From Veillonella magna DSM 19857 (lineage in GTDB: Bacteria > Bacillota > Negativicutes > Veillonellales > Veillonellaceae): DNA of 64,000 bases. The DNA is taken from assembly GCF_000428745.1 (NCBI RefSeq), contig NZ_AUAN01000003.1, forward strand, positions 1 to 64,000, in the 5' to 3' direction. Positions within the stretch are counted from its first letter, which is position 1, and each line of letters starts with the position of its first letter. Position numbers and translations under genes: made by a program. Under the pieces are notes generated by a model. It was not told the origin of the DNA. It did no database searches and saw nothing but the letters and a program-made list of their open reading frames with translations. Positions 17,759 to 26,095 of the stretch are shown in pieces.

Positions 17759-17816
17759 AGTTGGTAAAGAAGTAATACCAAAAAAAGTATGGGCTGCTCA
17801 TTACTCGGTTATGCAT
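17712..17816 (-). CDS. Aromatic-rich leader peptide of the aro operon
   Basis: A 34-codon frame starts at ATG with AAGGAG ten bases upstream and ends with TAA about 20 bases before the attenuator stem. Residues 10-17 are Tyr-Phe-Phe-Trp-Tyr-Tyr-Phe-Phe, eight aromatic codons in a row and three of the end products of the downstream pathway. No signal or domain is recognisable; DCLGC near the end is a short cysteine pair without known meaning. A run of regulatory amino acid codons in a short translated frame before a terminator is the hallmark of leader peptides such as those of trp and phe operons. The frame is also open upstream over 41 codons, but that part would overlap the promoter. A small functional protein is the alternative. 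Confidence 0.8.
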   Translation of the reverse strand: MHNRVMSSPYFFWYYFFTNSIGKDCLGCAKTSVK

Positions 17817-17851
17817 CGTATTCACGCTCCTTTTGCTTAAGTGTTGGCAAT

Positions 17852-17881
17852 ATTGTAACGCCATACGCATATAAAAAGCAA
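17852..17881 (-). promoter_or_regulatory. Promoter of the aro leader
   Basis: On the minus strand TTGCTT (17881-17876) and TACAAT (17857-17852) are 18 bases apart. Transcription would begin about 30 bases before the leader-peptide ATG and just after the nrdB stop, giving the aro operon a transcript of its own. Confidence 0.65.
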
Positions 17882-17922
17882 GTGTATTTTTTAGAAAAAC
17901 AAAAAATTTTTCAAACCAATGC

Positions 17923-18951
17923 TTATTCCAAGTCGTCAAAGTCGAAGGCGGCTGCTTTCGTATAATTGGTTACCTTCGCTTCAAAGAAGTCCGTCTTGGT
18001 GCTGTTCAGATTGGAGAAGCTTTCAATCCAAGCCATAGGATTTTCCTTGATGTCCGGGTAGAGCGGCTTGAGGCCGATCGCATCGAGACGCAGGTTAGCC
18101 AGGTATTTAATGTAGCGTTCGATAAGGACATTGTTGATGCCCAAAATCTTATCATCCGTAATGTACTGACCCCATGCGATTTCATGCTCCGTACCTTGGC
18201 GCAGCATGTCGACTAATTCGTCTTCCAGTTCCGGTGTAAATAATTCCGGTCGCTCCGTGCGCAGTTCCTTGATGATGTTCTGGAATAAAATGAGATGCGT
18301 TACTTCGTCGCGGTTAATGTATTTGAAGATTGTACTGGTAGCCGTCATCTTGCCTTGGCGGGCCAAGGTGTAGAAGAAGCTGAAACCGGAATAGAAGTAA
18401 ATGCCTTCCAAAATATAATTGGCCATAATGGTGCGAATGAAATTATGTTCCGACGGATCGTCGCTGAACCGCTGATAGATGTCGGCGATAAAGCGGTTTC
18501 GATTCAATAAGTGTTCATCCGTGCGCCATTCGTCGTAAATCTGATCGCGGGTGATCGGATTGGTTACGGTGTCGAGAATGTACGAATAGCTTTGGGCATG
18601 AATTTCTTCTTGGAACGCTTGGATGTTGAGCAGCGAAGCTACTTCGGCTGCCGTTACGTAGCGACTCAGGTTCGGCAGATTTTCACTTTGAATGGAGTCG
18701 AGGAAGTTTAAGAAGGAAATAATTTTATCGAAGGCGCGGCGTTCGCTGTCCGTCAAATAAGGAAACTGCTTAACGTCTTCGTTTAAAGAAATTTCTTCGG
18801 GAATCCAGAAGTTGTTGAGCATGGTGCGATACAATGTATTGGCCCAATCGTATTTGATGCGGTTCCATTCGCGCAGGTTAGTAGTATTGCCGCCGATCAT
18901 GCTTTCCGTACCACGATCGCCGTGTTCGTTGAATATTAATTTTTTATCCAT
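17923..18951 (-). CDS. nrdB: Ribonucleoside-diphosphate reductase, beta subunit (class Ia-like)
   Basis: The R2 subunit holds the di-iron centre and tyrosyl radical needed by NrdA to make deoxynucleotides. The 342-residue protein has the carboxylate/histidine ligands in FLDSIQSENL, EEIHAQSYSYIL (with the radical tyrosine close by), LEGIYFYSGF and RDEVTHLILF. The C-terminal tail, ending AFDFDDLE, is the segment that docks on the alpha subunit. AAGGAGG lies nine bases before the ATG. It follows nrdA after 209 bases. Confidence 0.95.
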   Translation of the reverse strand: MDKKLIFNEHGDRGTESMIGGNTTNLREWNRIKYDWANTLYRTMLNNFWIPEEISLNEDVKQFPYLTDSERRAFDKIISFLNFLDSIQSENLPNLSRYVTAAEVASLLNIQAFQEEIHAQSYSYILDTVTNPITRDQIYDEWRTDEHLLNRNRFIADIYQRFSDDPSEHNFIRTIMANYILEGIYFYSGFSFFYTLARQGKMTATSTIFKYINRDEVTHLILFQNIIKELRTERPELFTPELEDELVDMLRQGTEHEIAWGQYITDDKILGINNVLIERYIKYLANLRLDAIGLKPLYPDIKENPMAWIESFSNLNSTKTDFFEAKVTNYTKAAAFDFDDLE

Positions 18952-18993
18952 TAGGAAGAACCTCCTTCTAGGTAATGGGTATCAGATAAACAG

Positions 18994-19016
18994 ACGGGCA
19001 GTGAAACACTGCCCGT
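18994..19016. other. Perfect hairpin in the nrdA-nrdB gap
   Basis: A 10-bp perfect stem ACGGGCAGTG / CACTGCCCGT encloses a 3-base loop. On the nrd strand it is not followed by a T-run, so an mRNA stability or processing element is more likely than a full terminator. The rest of the 209-base gap shows no gene. Confidence 0.5.
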
Positions 19017-19160
19017 ACATACGGTTACTTTTATTATAATATAGCTTGGGCACCGCGCCTAGTGCTATCAAAAGGAGTAGTCACTGTGCTCGGCATCCTC
19101 CGGAGGACCGGTTACTGTGTGCAGTACTCGCAAGCGGATGCGTGAGGGCGACCGGTGTCA

Positions 19161-21446
19161 TCAAGACGAGCAGCTGGTGCATTCGTCCATTTCAAGAGAC
19201 TGGTTGCGAATGTAGTAAATCGTCTTAACGCCTTGCTTATAGGCCTCTACATAGAGGTCGAGAATTTCTTTGGCCTTCATCTGCGGTGTAATGTACAAAT
19301 TGAAGGATTGCGCCTGATCGATGTGACGCTGACGGGCAGCGCAGGCCTTGATGCTCCACTGCTGGTCAATGGTGTGCGCTTCTTTGTAAAGCCAGAAGGT
19401 GCTGTTATCGAGATCCGGTGCGGTCTTTGGTGTGAAGCTGCCCTTCTTTTCTTCGATGAAGAATTTTTTGAAAATCGGATCGATACCGGCGGTGGTGTTG
19501 GCAATGTTAGACGTGCTACCCGTAGGGGCGATGGCCATGAGGTAGCCGTTGCGCATACCGTACTTGGCGACGTCCGCCTTTAGCTGTTGCCAACGGGGCG
19601 ATGTATAACCGCGGCGTTCAAAGTATTTACCGGTTTGCCATTCGGATCCTTCAAAGGCCGGGTAGGACCCCTTTTCCTTGGCCAACTCCATGGATGCCTT
19701 GATGGCGTAGTACGCAATGTCTTCGAAGAGCTTGTCCGCTGCTTCGATATGGGCATCGCTTTCCCAAGTCAGGTTGTGACGCACCAAGTAGTGATGGTAC
19801 CCGCTGGTGCCGAGACCGATGGCGCGATATTTTTCACTGGTAACGCGGGCTTCCGATACCGGGAACTGGTTGATGGAAATAACATTGTCCAACATGCGAA
19901 TTTGGAGGCGAATGTTTTCTTCCAACTCTTCATCGGTAATCTTGCCGAGATTGATGGAGTTCAAGTTACAGGTAACCATGTCGCCGGTAATCGTGGTGGT
20001 CGTAATGGAACCGTCCGGATGAATGGTTTCACCGCCCTGTTTGGAGAAGCCTACGTTCTGTGCAATTTCGTGGCACAGGTTGGAGGCGTAAATCATGCCG
20101 GCATGCTTGTTCGGATTCATGCGGTTTACGGTATCGCGGAAGAAAATAAAAGGCGTTCCCGTTTCTACGGCACTGCGCATGATTTTCTTCATCATGTCCA
20201 AAGCGGCTACTTCGATGCCGTGCAGGTCCGGACTCTGTTCGCACATGAGATAGTGCTTGGTAAATTCTTTTTTGTCGTCAGAGTCGTAGAAGTCTTCCAA
20301 GGCAAATCCCATGACCCGTTCTACTTCATGCGGGTCGAACAGAGTGAAATGTTCGCGGGCAAGCAAGCGCTCCATGAAAATATCCGGAATGGAAATGGCC
20401 GGGAAAATATCGTGGGCTTTACGGCGATCGTCACCGTTATTGGTGCGAAGCTCAACGAATTCGTAAAAGTCTTTATGCCAAATATCAAGGGTCACCGTAG
20501 CGCCGCCTTTGCGTTTGCCTAGCTGATCAACGGCAACGGCCGTATCGTTGTAAAGGCGAACCCAAGGAATAACGCCGCCGGAGGAATTTTTATAGCCGCG
20601 GATGTCACTGTTTAGTGCACGCACCTTGCCGAGGTAAATCCCCAGGGCACCGCCGTGTTTGGACACCTGCGAGAATTTGCAGTTTACATCGTAAATGGAC
20701 CACAGGTTGTCGTCAACGCCGGAAATGAAGCAGCTGCTCAGCTGATGGAACGGCGTACCTGCATTGGCCAAGGTCGGCGTAGCGGTAGTCATTTTTAACT
20801 GGCTCATGAGATCGTAGAATTTTTTGGCAAACTCTACCTTGCGATCTCCTTCAATCAGTGCTAAATGCATGGCGATGGCCATGAAGCGTTCCTGCGGCAA
20901 TTCGTAAATTTCTTTGTCATAGCCTTTTACCAAATAGCGGTCGGCCAAGAGCTTGATGCCTTCGTAGTTGAACAGATAGTCGCGCTTCGGCTTGATGTAA
21001 TCGCCGAGCTCTTCCAATTCTTCCGGCGAGTACTCGGTAAGGAAGAAGTCAGCATAACGACCGTTCTCTACCAAGGTTTGTACAAGCGCGGTAAAGTTGC
21101 CGTAACCGAAGGCTTTGTATTTGCGATTAATAGCGGCTTCCTTGTATAGGTCAAACAGGAACAGACGAGCGGCGACGAACTGCCAATCCTGATTCATGCG
21201 ATTGACCATGTTGCCGAAACCGTCGTCGGTTTTTTGGATGACCTTTTCGATAGCGGTTTGCACGAGGATTTTTTGAATTTCCTTCGTACTCATGCCGTCT
21301 ACAAACTGCAGCTTACTATCCATTTCCAGCTCGATAGGGTCACAGGTTTCTTCCAACCCCAGGCAAGCGAAGGCAATCATCTTTTTTGTTTTTTCGACGG
21401 ATAACGGCTCGTAATGTCCGTCACGTTTTTTAATCATTATTCCCAT
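19161..21446 (-). CDS. nrdA: Ribonucleoside-diphosphate reductase, alpha subunit (class Ia-like)
   Basis: The large subunit reduces ribonucleoside diphosphates. From the chosen ATG it has 761 residues. It begins with an ATP-cone allosteric domain (MIKKRDGHYEPLSVEKTKKMI); the active-site cysteines lie in SSCFISG, SNLCHEI and TCNLNSINL, and the C-terminal swinging pair in DECTSCSS. YYIRNQSLE carries the radical-transfer tyrosines. AAGGAGG lies 11 bases before this ATG; an upstream in-frame ATG at 21524 would add 26 cysteine-rich residues without support. With nrdB it gives a complete oxygen-dependent RNR, notable in an anaerobe. Confidence 0.95.
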   Translation of the reverse strand: MGIMIKKRDGHYEPLSVEKTKKMIAFACLGLEETCDPIELEMDSKLQFVDGMSTKEIQKILVQTAIEKVIQKTDDGFGNMVNRMNQDWQFVAARLFLFDLYKEAAINRKYKAFGYGNFTALVQTLVENGRYADFFLTEYSPEELEELGDYIKPKRDYLFNYEGIKLLADRYLVKGYDKEIYELPQERFMAIAMHLALIEGDRKVEFAKKFYDLMSQLKMTTATPTLANAGTPFHQLSSCFISGVDDNLWSIYDVNCKFSQVSKHGGALGIYLGKVRALNSDIRGYKNSSGGVIPWVRLYNDTAVAVDQLGKRKGGATVTLDIWHKDFYEFVELRTNNGDDRRKAHDIFPAISIPDIFMERLLAREHFTLFDPHEVERVMGFALEDFYDSDDKKEFTKHYLMCEQSPDLHGIEVAALDMMKKIMRSAVETGTPFIFFRDTVNRMNPNKHAGMIYASNLCHEIAQNVGFSKQGGETIHPDGSITTTTITGDMVTCNLNSINLGKITDEELEENIRLQIRMLDNVISINQFPVSEARVTSEKYRAIGLGTSGYHHYLVRHNLTWESDAHIEAADKLFEDIAYYAIKASMELAKEKGSYPAFEGSEWQTGKYFERRGYTSPRWQQLKADVAKYGMRNGYLMAIAPTGSTSNIANTTAGIDPIFKKFFIEEKKGSFTPKTAPDLDNSTFWLYKEAHTIDQQWSIKACAARQRHIDQAQSFNLYITPQMKAKEILDLYVEAYKQGVKTIYYIRNQSLEMDECTSCSS

Positions 21447-22007
21447 TGCCGGTAGATCCTCCTTACTTGTTAGACAACAAAATACCCCTGCCGAAGCGAG
21501 GGTACTACATGATGATATATACACAAATACATAACCTACGCATTGACCAAAGAAGCCCGTAACGGCGGTACGTATCGCAATTATACGGCTAAATTTAAAA
21601 TCAATATATAGTAGGTTGTTTTATATAAAGTTATATCCATCCACAATATAGTGAAAAAGACAACGTAAATTATACTATCAATATCGTGATTAGACAACCG
21701 CAAAATTGGCATAGCCTTATGCAAGTTCGGTGGCATTTCTATGAGAAATCTGTAAGGGCGTAGCGACTTGACAAGGAAATACAGTCGTATACCGGCATCC
21801 ATGCGTATGACGGATAGATATAGAAAGTTGTCACCCCCATGATGTTGTATAGGATTTTGTATACTTTGTATAGCGTTGCCGGTAGAGATTATTTTGTCTT
21901 CAACAGTCTATCAAAACGAGGTATTAATTTAGTTAGAAGTGGGGTGGGTTTGTACAGGACGAACTTTTTATACTTGGTGGATTGCAATAGATGGTAGCAT
22001 AGTCTTG
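21447..22007. other. Divergent intergenic region between nrdA and thiC
   Basis: This stretch separates the minus-strand nrd operon from the plus-strand thiamine gene. Near nrdA there is a short GC-rich hairpin (ATACCCCTGCC...GAGGGTACT, 21482-21507). AT-rich sequence around 21510-21530 (GATATATACACAAATACAT) is where an nrd promoter and an NrdR-type site might lie, but I cannot match the NrdR consensus convincingly. The middle part, 21580-21960, shows no convincing gene. Confidence 0.4.
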
Positions 22008-22036
22008 TTGACAGAAAAAATATTTACTTTTATACT
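22008..22036 (+). promoter_or_regulatory. Promoter of thiC
   Basis: A perfect TTGACA (22008-22013) and TATACT (22031-22036) are 17 bases apart. Transcription would start just before the TPP riboswitch. Confidence 0.8.
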
Positions 22037-22050
22037 GAAAGCGAACTAAA

Positions 22051-22140
22051 AATCCGGGGAGCTGACAATGGAGTCGGCTGAGAGGAAGCTAGCGCTTCGA
22101 CCCGTAACCTGATGTGGGTAATGCCAACGTAGGAAGCAAA
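22051..22140 (+). promoter_or_regulatory. TPP (thiamine pyrophosphate) riboswitch
   Basis: The conserved pieces of the THI element are present in order: GGGGAGC, GGCTGAGAGGAAGC, GACCCGTAACCTGATGTGGGTAATGCC and CGTAGGAAGC. It lies between the promoter and thiC and is followed by a terminator stem, so TPP binding should stop transcription of thiC. Confidence 0.95.
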
Positions 22141-22155
22141 CGGACAGACATTTTT

Positions 22156-22188
22156 GGGAGGTCCCCTTCATCAGGGCCTCTCTTTTTT
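22156..22188 (+). terminator. Riboswitch expression-platform terminator
   Basis: GGGAGG-T-CCC pairs with GGG-CCTC around an 8-base loop and is followed by TCTTTTTTG. It sits 16 bases after the TPP aptamer and 58 before thiC. Confidence 0.8.
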
Positions 22189-22245
22189 GTTGCATCACTT
22201 CCGGTGAAGTGGTGCGTAGTCGTTTGTTACAGGAGGAGACTCACT

Positions 22246-23553
22246 ATGAAATTTACTACACAAATGGACGCAGCGCGCAGAGGCCTTATTACGCCGCAAA
22301 TGAAAGTGGTTGCCGAAAAGGAACATATGGAACCGGAGACACTTCGTCGCCTTATAGCGGAGGGCAAGGTAATCATTCCTTGCAATGTGCATCACCGTGC
22401 GCTCAGTCCGGAAGGCATCGGTTCTATGCTGCGGACAAAGATCAATGTTAACCTTGGCACATCGCGGGATCTTACGGATCTTGATATGGAATACCAAAAG
22501 GTGCAGACGGCCGTAGATATGGGGGCAGAGGCGATTATGGATCTTAGCTCCTTCGGTGATACGAAGGTGTTCCGTCGCCATTTAACGGCGAAGTGTCCGG
22601 CTATGATCGGGACCGTGCCCATTTATGATGCGGTGGTATATTACCATAAGGCGCTGAAGGACATTACTGCCGAAGAGTGGCTGGATGTGGTGCGCATGCA
22701 TGCGGAAGACGGCGTGGATTTTATGACCGTTCACTGCGGTATCAATCAAGCTACGGCGGAACGATTCAAGAAGAATAAGCGGCAAATGAATATTGTATCC
22801 CGCGGAGGGTCGATTATGTTTGCGTGGATGGAGATGACCGGCCGCGAAAATCCGTTTTATGAATATTTCGATGAGCTGCTGGATATTTGCGCGGCCCATG
22901 ATGTAACCTTGAGCCTCGGCGATGCTTGCCGTCCGGGATCCTTACAGGATGGTACGGATGCGGCGCAAATCGAAGAGCTGATTACCCTCGGCGAATTGAC
23001 GAAGCGCGCATGGGATAAGAACGTACAGGTTATGATCGAAGGGCCCGGTCATTTACCGCTTAATCAGGTAGCGGCGAATATGGAAATTCAAAAGACATTA
23101 TGTCACGGGGCACCGTTCTACGTGTTGGGACCTATCGTAACGGATATTGCGCCCGGTTACGATCATATTACGTCTGCCATCGGCGGGGCATTGGCGGCGG
23201 CATCCGGCGCAGCGTTTTTGTGCTATGTAACGCCGGCGGAGCATTTGCGTTTGCCGAACCTGGAGGATGTAAAGGAAGGCATTGTGGCTACGAAGATAGC
23301 GGCCCATGCGGCGGATATTGCCAAGGGAATTCCCGGCGCTATCGAATGGGACTACAAGATGGGGGAAGCACGGCGCGTTCTTGATTGGCCGGCACAGTTT
23401 GAGTTAGCTATCGATTCGGAGAAGGCGCATCGCTATCGGGAAAGCTCCAAGCCGGAAAAGGAAGATACCTGCAGTATGTGCGGTAACTTCTGCGCCGTGA
23501 AAAACATTAATCGTATTTTGGACGGTGAGGATATTACCGTGTTTGATGAGTAA
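22246..23553 (+). CDS. thiC: Phosphomethylpyrimidine synthase ThiC
   Basis: ThiC is a radical-SAM enzyme that rearranges aminoimidazole ribotide to the pyrimidine of thiamine. The 435-residue length fits the short bacterial form. Seen are [79 protein letters not shown] and the C-terminal iron-sulfur motif CSMCGNFC. The chosen ATG has AGGAGGAG seven bases upstream; the frame is open further but runs through the riboswitch. No other thiamine gene is adjacent. Confidence 0.97.
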   Translation: MKFTTQMDAARRGLITPQMKVVAEKEHMEPETLRRLIAEGKVIIPCNVHHRALSPEGIGSMLRTKINVNLGTSRDLTDLDMEYQKVQTAVDMGAEAIMDLSSFGDTKVFRRHLTAKCPAMIGTVPIYDAVVYYHKALKDITAEEWLDVVRMHAEDGVDFMTVHCGINQATAERFKKNKRQMNIVSRGGSIMFAWMEMTGRENPFYEYFDELLDICAAHDVTLSLGDACRPGSLQDGTDAAQIEELITLGELTKRAWDKNVQVMIEGPGHLPLNQVAANMEIQKTLCHGAPFYVLGPIVTDIAPGYDHITSAIGGALAAASGAAFLCYVTPAEHLRLPNLEDVKEGIVATKIAAHAADIAKGIPGAIEWDYKMGEARRVLDWPAQFELAIDSEKAHRYRESSKPEKEDTCSMCGNFCAVKNINRILDGEDITVFDE

Positions 23554-23722
23554 GAAAAGAGATTATTTTTGTTAGGCAGTCCTGTTGGCTGCCAGATTTC
23601 TTCGTACGGGTACTAGTTACGGGGGCTTTTATGACTTGCGTTAGCGAATGGATGTCTTCTAATGTATATTAACGGATGGATCTCTTCCGTTGATGATGCG
23701 ATGAAGGCGAGAAAGGAACCAT

Positions 23723-24748
23723 TTATTTATCGTAGCTACGCAAAAAGGGAAGAAGCTTTTCCAAGACAAATTCAGGTTGCTCTTCGGGAACAAAGTGACC
23801 GCAATCAGGAATGCCGTAGCCCACGACATTCGATGCTTTTTCTTTCCAACCGGCTACTACATCCCATAGCTTACCAACGATACCGTTATTTCCCCAGAGA
23901 ACTAGGAGTGGAGTATGAAGTATTACGTTGTTTTTGATGTCTTCTACATCGTATTGGATGTCGATGGAGGCTGATGCACGATAGTCTTCGGCTATGCCGT
24001 GAACCGTCTTCGGATCGGAGAAACAACGAATATATTCATTTAATACATCCTCTGAAAAGCGATGACGTGCAGCAGGGCTTACCTTTTTATCCAAGTTGAA
24101 ATGAATAAAGAAATCCGGATCGGCAGCTAACAATTTTTCCGGTAATCCGTGAGGTTGAATATATAAAAACCAATGATAATACGCTGTGGCAAATTCCTTG
24201 TTGGTGTCTTCATACATTTCGTAAGTAGGAAGAATATCCATTAACGTGCAGGACATGGCTGCTTGCGGATGGTCGGCGATTAAGCGATGGGCTACGCGGG
24301 CACCACGATCATGGGCTACGATATGAAATGAAGAAAAACCAAGTTCTTCCATTACCGCTATCTGATCTTGGGCCATTATCCGTTTTGAATAATTAGAATG
24401 ATCGGGAAGACCTTGCGGCTTTGAACTATCTCCGTAACCGCGTAAATCAGTCATAATAACAGAGTAGTATTTTGTTAATTTGTTGGCCATAAAACGCCAA
24501 ATCAAATGAGTTTCCGGATGGCCGTGGAGAAGGAGTACCGGTGGTTTGCCCGGTACTAGCTTGTATAAAGTATTAATAAAAACATTTGTGTCAGTCTGGA
24601 TAAAGGATTGAGTAAAATCGGGGAAGTACTTAGTATCGGTTAAAGGTATAGCATCGTTAAAGAGCGGCATGGCATGACATTCTTCATAGGCACGAGCGAA
24701 CTCTTTATCTTTCATCTGTTCTGCTTTAAATTCTTTTAGCGTTTTCAT
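23723..24748 (-). CDS. Alpha/beta hydrolase, haloacetate dehalogenase / epoxide hydrolase-like
   Basis: The core (about residue 45 onward) is an alpha/beta hydrolase: LLLHGHPETHLIWR oxyanion region, DLRGYGDSSKP, the nucleophile aspartate in VAHDRGARVAHR, and the catalytic histidine in CGHFVPEEQPE. The HDRGAR wording is that of fluoroacetate dehalogenases and related enzymes, but the substrate cannot be told from sequence. The first 25 residues (MKTLKEFKAEQMKDKEFARA...) resemble the start of HigA/XRE-type antitoxins and are not normal for this family. AGAGGAG precedes the ATG, so the long form seems real. It is a single gene between thiC and queT. Confidence 0.85.
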   Translation of the reverse strand: MKTLKEFKAEQMKDKEFARAYEECHAMPLFNDAIPLTDTKYFPDFTQSFIQTDTNVFINTLYKLVPGKPPVLLLHGHPETHLIWRFMANKLTKYYSVIMTDLRGYGDSSKPQGLPDHSNYSKRIMAQDQIAVMEELGFSSFHIVAHDRGARVAHRLIADHPQAAMSCTLMDILPTYEMYEDTNKEFATAYYHWFLYIQPHGLPEKLLAADPDFFIHFNLDKKVSPAARHRFSEDVLNEYIRCFSDPKTVHGIAEDYRASASIDIQYDVEDIKNNVILHTPLLVLWGNNGIVGKLWDVVAGWKEKASNVVGYGIPDCGHFVPEEQPEFVLEKLLPFLRSYDK

Positions 24749-24923
24749 GGTAGGCTCCTCTTTTCCAATGACATTGTTTAGAAGGCTGACTATAGGTTCA
24801 TTGTACTCGGCTTATAAAAAAAGGCAAGGCGCATACTACGATATATTTACAGAAAAAGTTATATGAATAGAAACATCCGTCAATTCGGTAGGTAATTCGG
24901 AAAGAAAAAAGCAGAAGTTCCGG

Positions 24924-24952
24924 TTGCTAGGCTACCTTACCTATGTTACAAT
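24924..24952 (+). promoter_or_regulatory. Promoter of queT
   Basis: TTGCTA (24924-24929) and TACAAT (24947-24952) are 17 bases apart. The transcript would begin at the very start of the riboswitch. Confidence 0.75.
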
Positions 24953-24962
24953 GGACCGACGC

Positions 24963-25014
24963 AGGAAGTGTTTATCTTGGCACCCACTTCCTAAAAATAA
25001 AAATCAAGAGGAGG
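24963..25014 (+). promoter_or_regulatory. preQ1-I-type riboswitch before queT
   Basis: An 8-bp stem AGGAAGTG / CACTTCCT (24963-24970 with 24985-24992) encloses a loop with CTTGGCACC, followed by an A-rich tail and CAAGAGGAGG. CTTG (24976-24979) can pair with CAAG (25005-25008), forming the pseudoknot that defines the preQ1-I aptamer. The second pseudoknot strand runs into the Shine-Dalgarno sequence, so control is probably translational. The downstream QueT transporter gene supports the call. Confidence 0.8.
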
Positions 25015-25021
25015 TTTTTGT

Positions 25022-25513
25022 ATGTGGAATACGAGAACAATGATTATGAATGCCTGTATGGCAGCGCTGTATGCGGCGTTGACATTGGGACTGGCACCGC
25101 TTAGTTATGGGCCGATTCAGGTGCGCATTTCGGAATTTTTAACATTGGCGGCGTTTTATAATCCGCGCTATATTCCGGGCTTGGTGATTGGCTGCTTTAT
25201 CGCCAATATAGGAAGTCCCTTTGGTCTTACGGATATGATCATTGGCACGCTGGCCACCTGTATTGCTTTATATGCGATGCGCTATTGCCGTACTGTTTGG
25301 CAAGCTTCGCTGATGCCGGTGGTTTCCAACGGAATTATTATCGGCTTGGAGTTGGCGTATTTGGGAGAAATTCCCTTTGACAGCGAATTACTGTTGACCA
25401 TGCTGTATATCGGCATCGGTGAGCTGATTGCGGTGACGGTCATCGGCGTAGGCATTATGAAATTACTTATGAGTAATCATATTGTGCGTGACTATGTGAT
25501 GGATAAACAATAA
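25022..25513 (+). CDS. queT: QueT-family queuosine-precursor transporter (ECF S component)
   Basis: A 163-residue membrane protein with about five to six hydrophobic helices. It begins NACMAALYAALTLGLAPLSYGPIQVRISEFLT, the typical opening of QueT proteins, which serve as substrate-binding S subunits of ECF transporters for preQ1/preQ0. IGSPFGLTDMIIGTLAT is also characteristic. The energising ECF module is not in the window. GAGGAGG lies seven bases before the ATG and forms part of the riboswitch. Confidence 0.9.
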   Translation: MWNTRTMIMNACMAALYAALTLGLAPLSYGPIQVRISEFLTLAAFYNPRYIPGLVIGCFIANIGSPFGLTDMIIGTLATCIALYAMRYCRTVWQASLMPVVSNGIIIGLELAYLGEIPFDSELLLTMLYIGIGELIAVTVIGVGIMKLLMSNHIVRDYVMDKQ

Positions 25514-25541
25514 AAAATAGGAAGCCTTGAAGAATACTGAC

Positions 25542-25581
25542 ATGCCCCAAAGGTTAGATTAAAGTCTAGCCTTTGGGGCAT
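25542..25581. terminator. Strong stem-loop after queT
   Basis: Two 17-base arms, ATGCCCCAAAGGTTAGA and TCTAGCCTTTGGGGCAT, pair with one mismatch around a 6-base loop. The T-run is weak (TGTGTATTG). It lies between queT and the convergent lactonase remnant. Confidence 0.7.
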
Positions 25582-25907
25582 TGTGTATTGTTTCTAAAAT
25601 AAAGCATATGAAGGTGTTGTCGTAGCCGGTGCGTACATCGCGTTTGTAGATGGTCACACTTTTATGAATGCGATTCGTAGCGTATAAAAATGTTTCATTG
25701 GGATGAAGAATAATGGCACTGGCCTGTCCTTGACCGGTGTAGGTGTCGGGCAAAGAGGGAAGAATTTGACGAGGTACGACAGAGCCGGTCGCGCCGTCGT
25801 AATCGTAAACGGTAACAGCATTTCCCTTTTCGTTGACAAGGTATACATGACGATTGTCAGCGGTTACCGTTAGATGACGTGGTGCGGCAACCGATATAAG
25901 CAAACAT
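25559..25907 (-). pseudogene. Remnant of a lactonase (6-phosphogluconolactonase-type beta-propeller) gene
   Basis: The ATG at 25907, with GGAG upstream, reads MFAYIGCRTT, the usual N-terminus of the YbhE/Pgl lactonase family (about 340 residues). The frame then shifts directly into PRHLTVTADNRHVYLVN, then LPDTYTGQGQASAIILHP and FLYATNRIHKSVTIY, which belong to the middle of such proteins. About 170 residues between the two pieces and the last 80 or so are missing. CACCACG at the junction is shared by both pieces, suggesting deletion at microhomology. A complete, active enzyme is excluded. Confidence 0.75.
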
Positions 25908-26095
25908 AGGGGCACTCCTTTCAAACGTTAGATTGGGATTTTTTATATAGCACAAAATATTCATAATGGTAATGCACTTACCGTGATAGGATTGTGATAC
26001 TATTATAGTATAAAAATTTATACATGTGGCAGAGTCTACATTTTTGTATGAAGTATATAAAAACATTACGCTTAACACCTAAAGGAGGGAGTCGC

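Noticed and set aside
17712-17939. 75-codon minus-strand gene ending at the aro leader stop
   Set aside because: The upstream half would cover the aro promoter and the end of nrdB and lacks a ribosome site; only the 34-codon part from 17816 is supported.
21581-21802. 73-codon minus-strand frame upstream of nrdA
   Set aside because: No ribosome site, no recognisable motif, and composition like the AT-rich spacer around it.
22114-22245. Longer thiC with 44 extra N-terminal residues
   Set aside because: That part runs through the TPP riboswitch tail and its terminator; ATG at 22246 has a perfect ribosome site and gives the family length.
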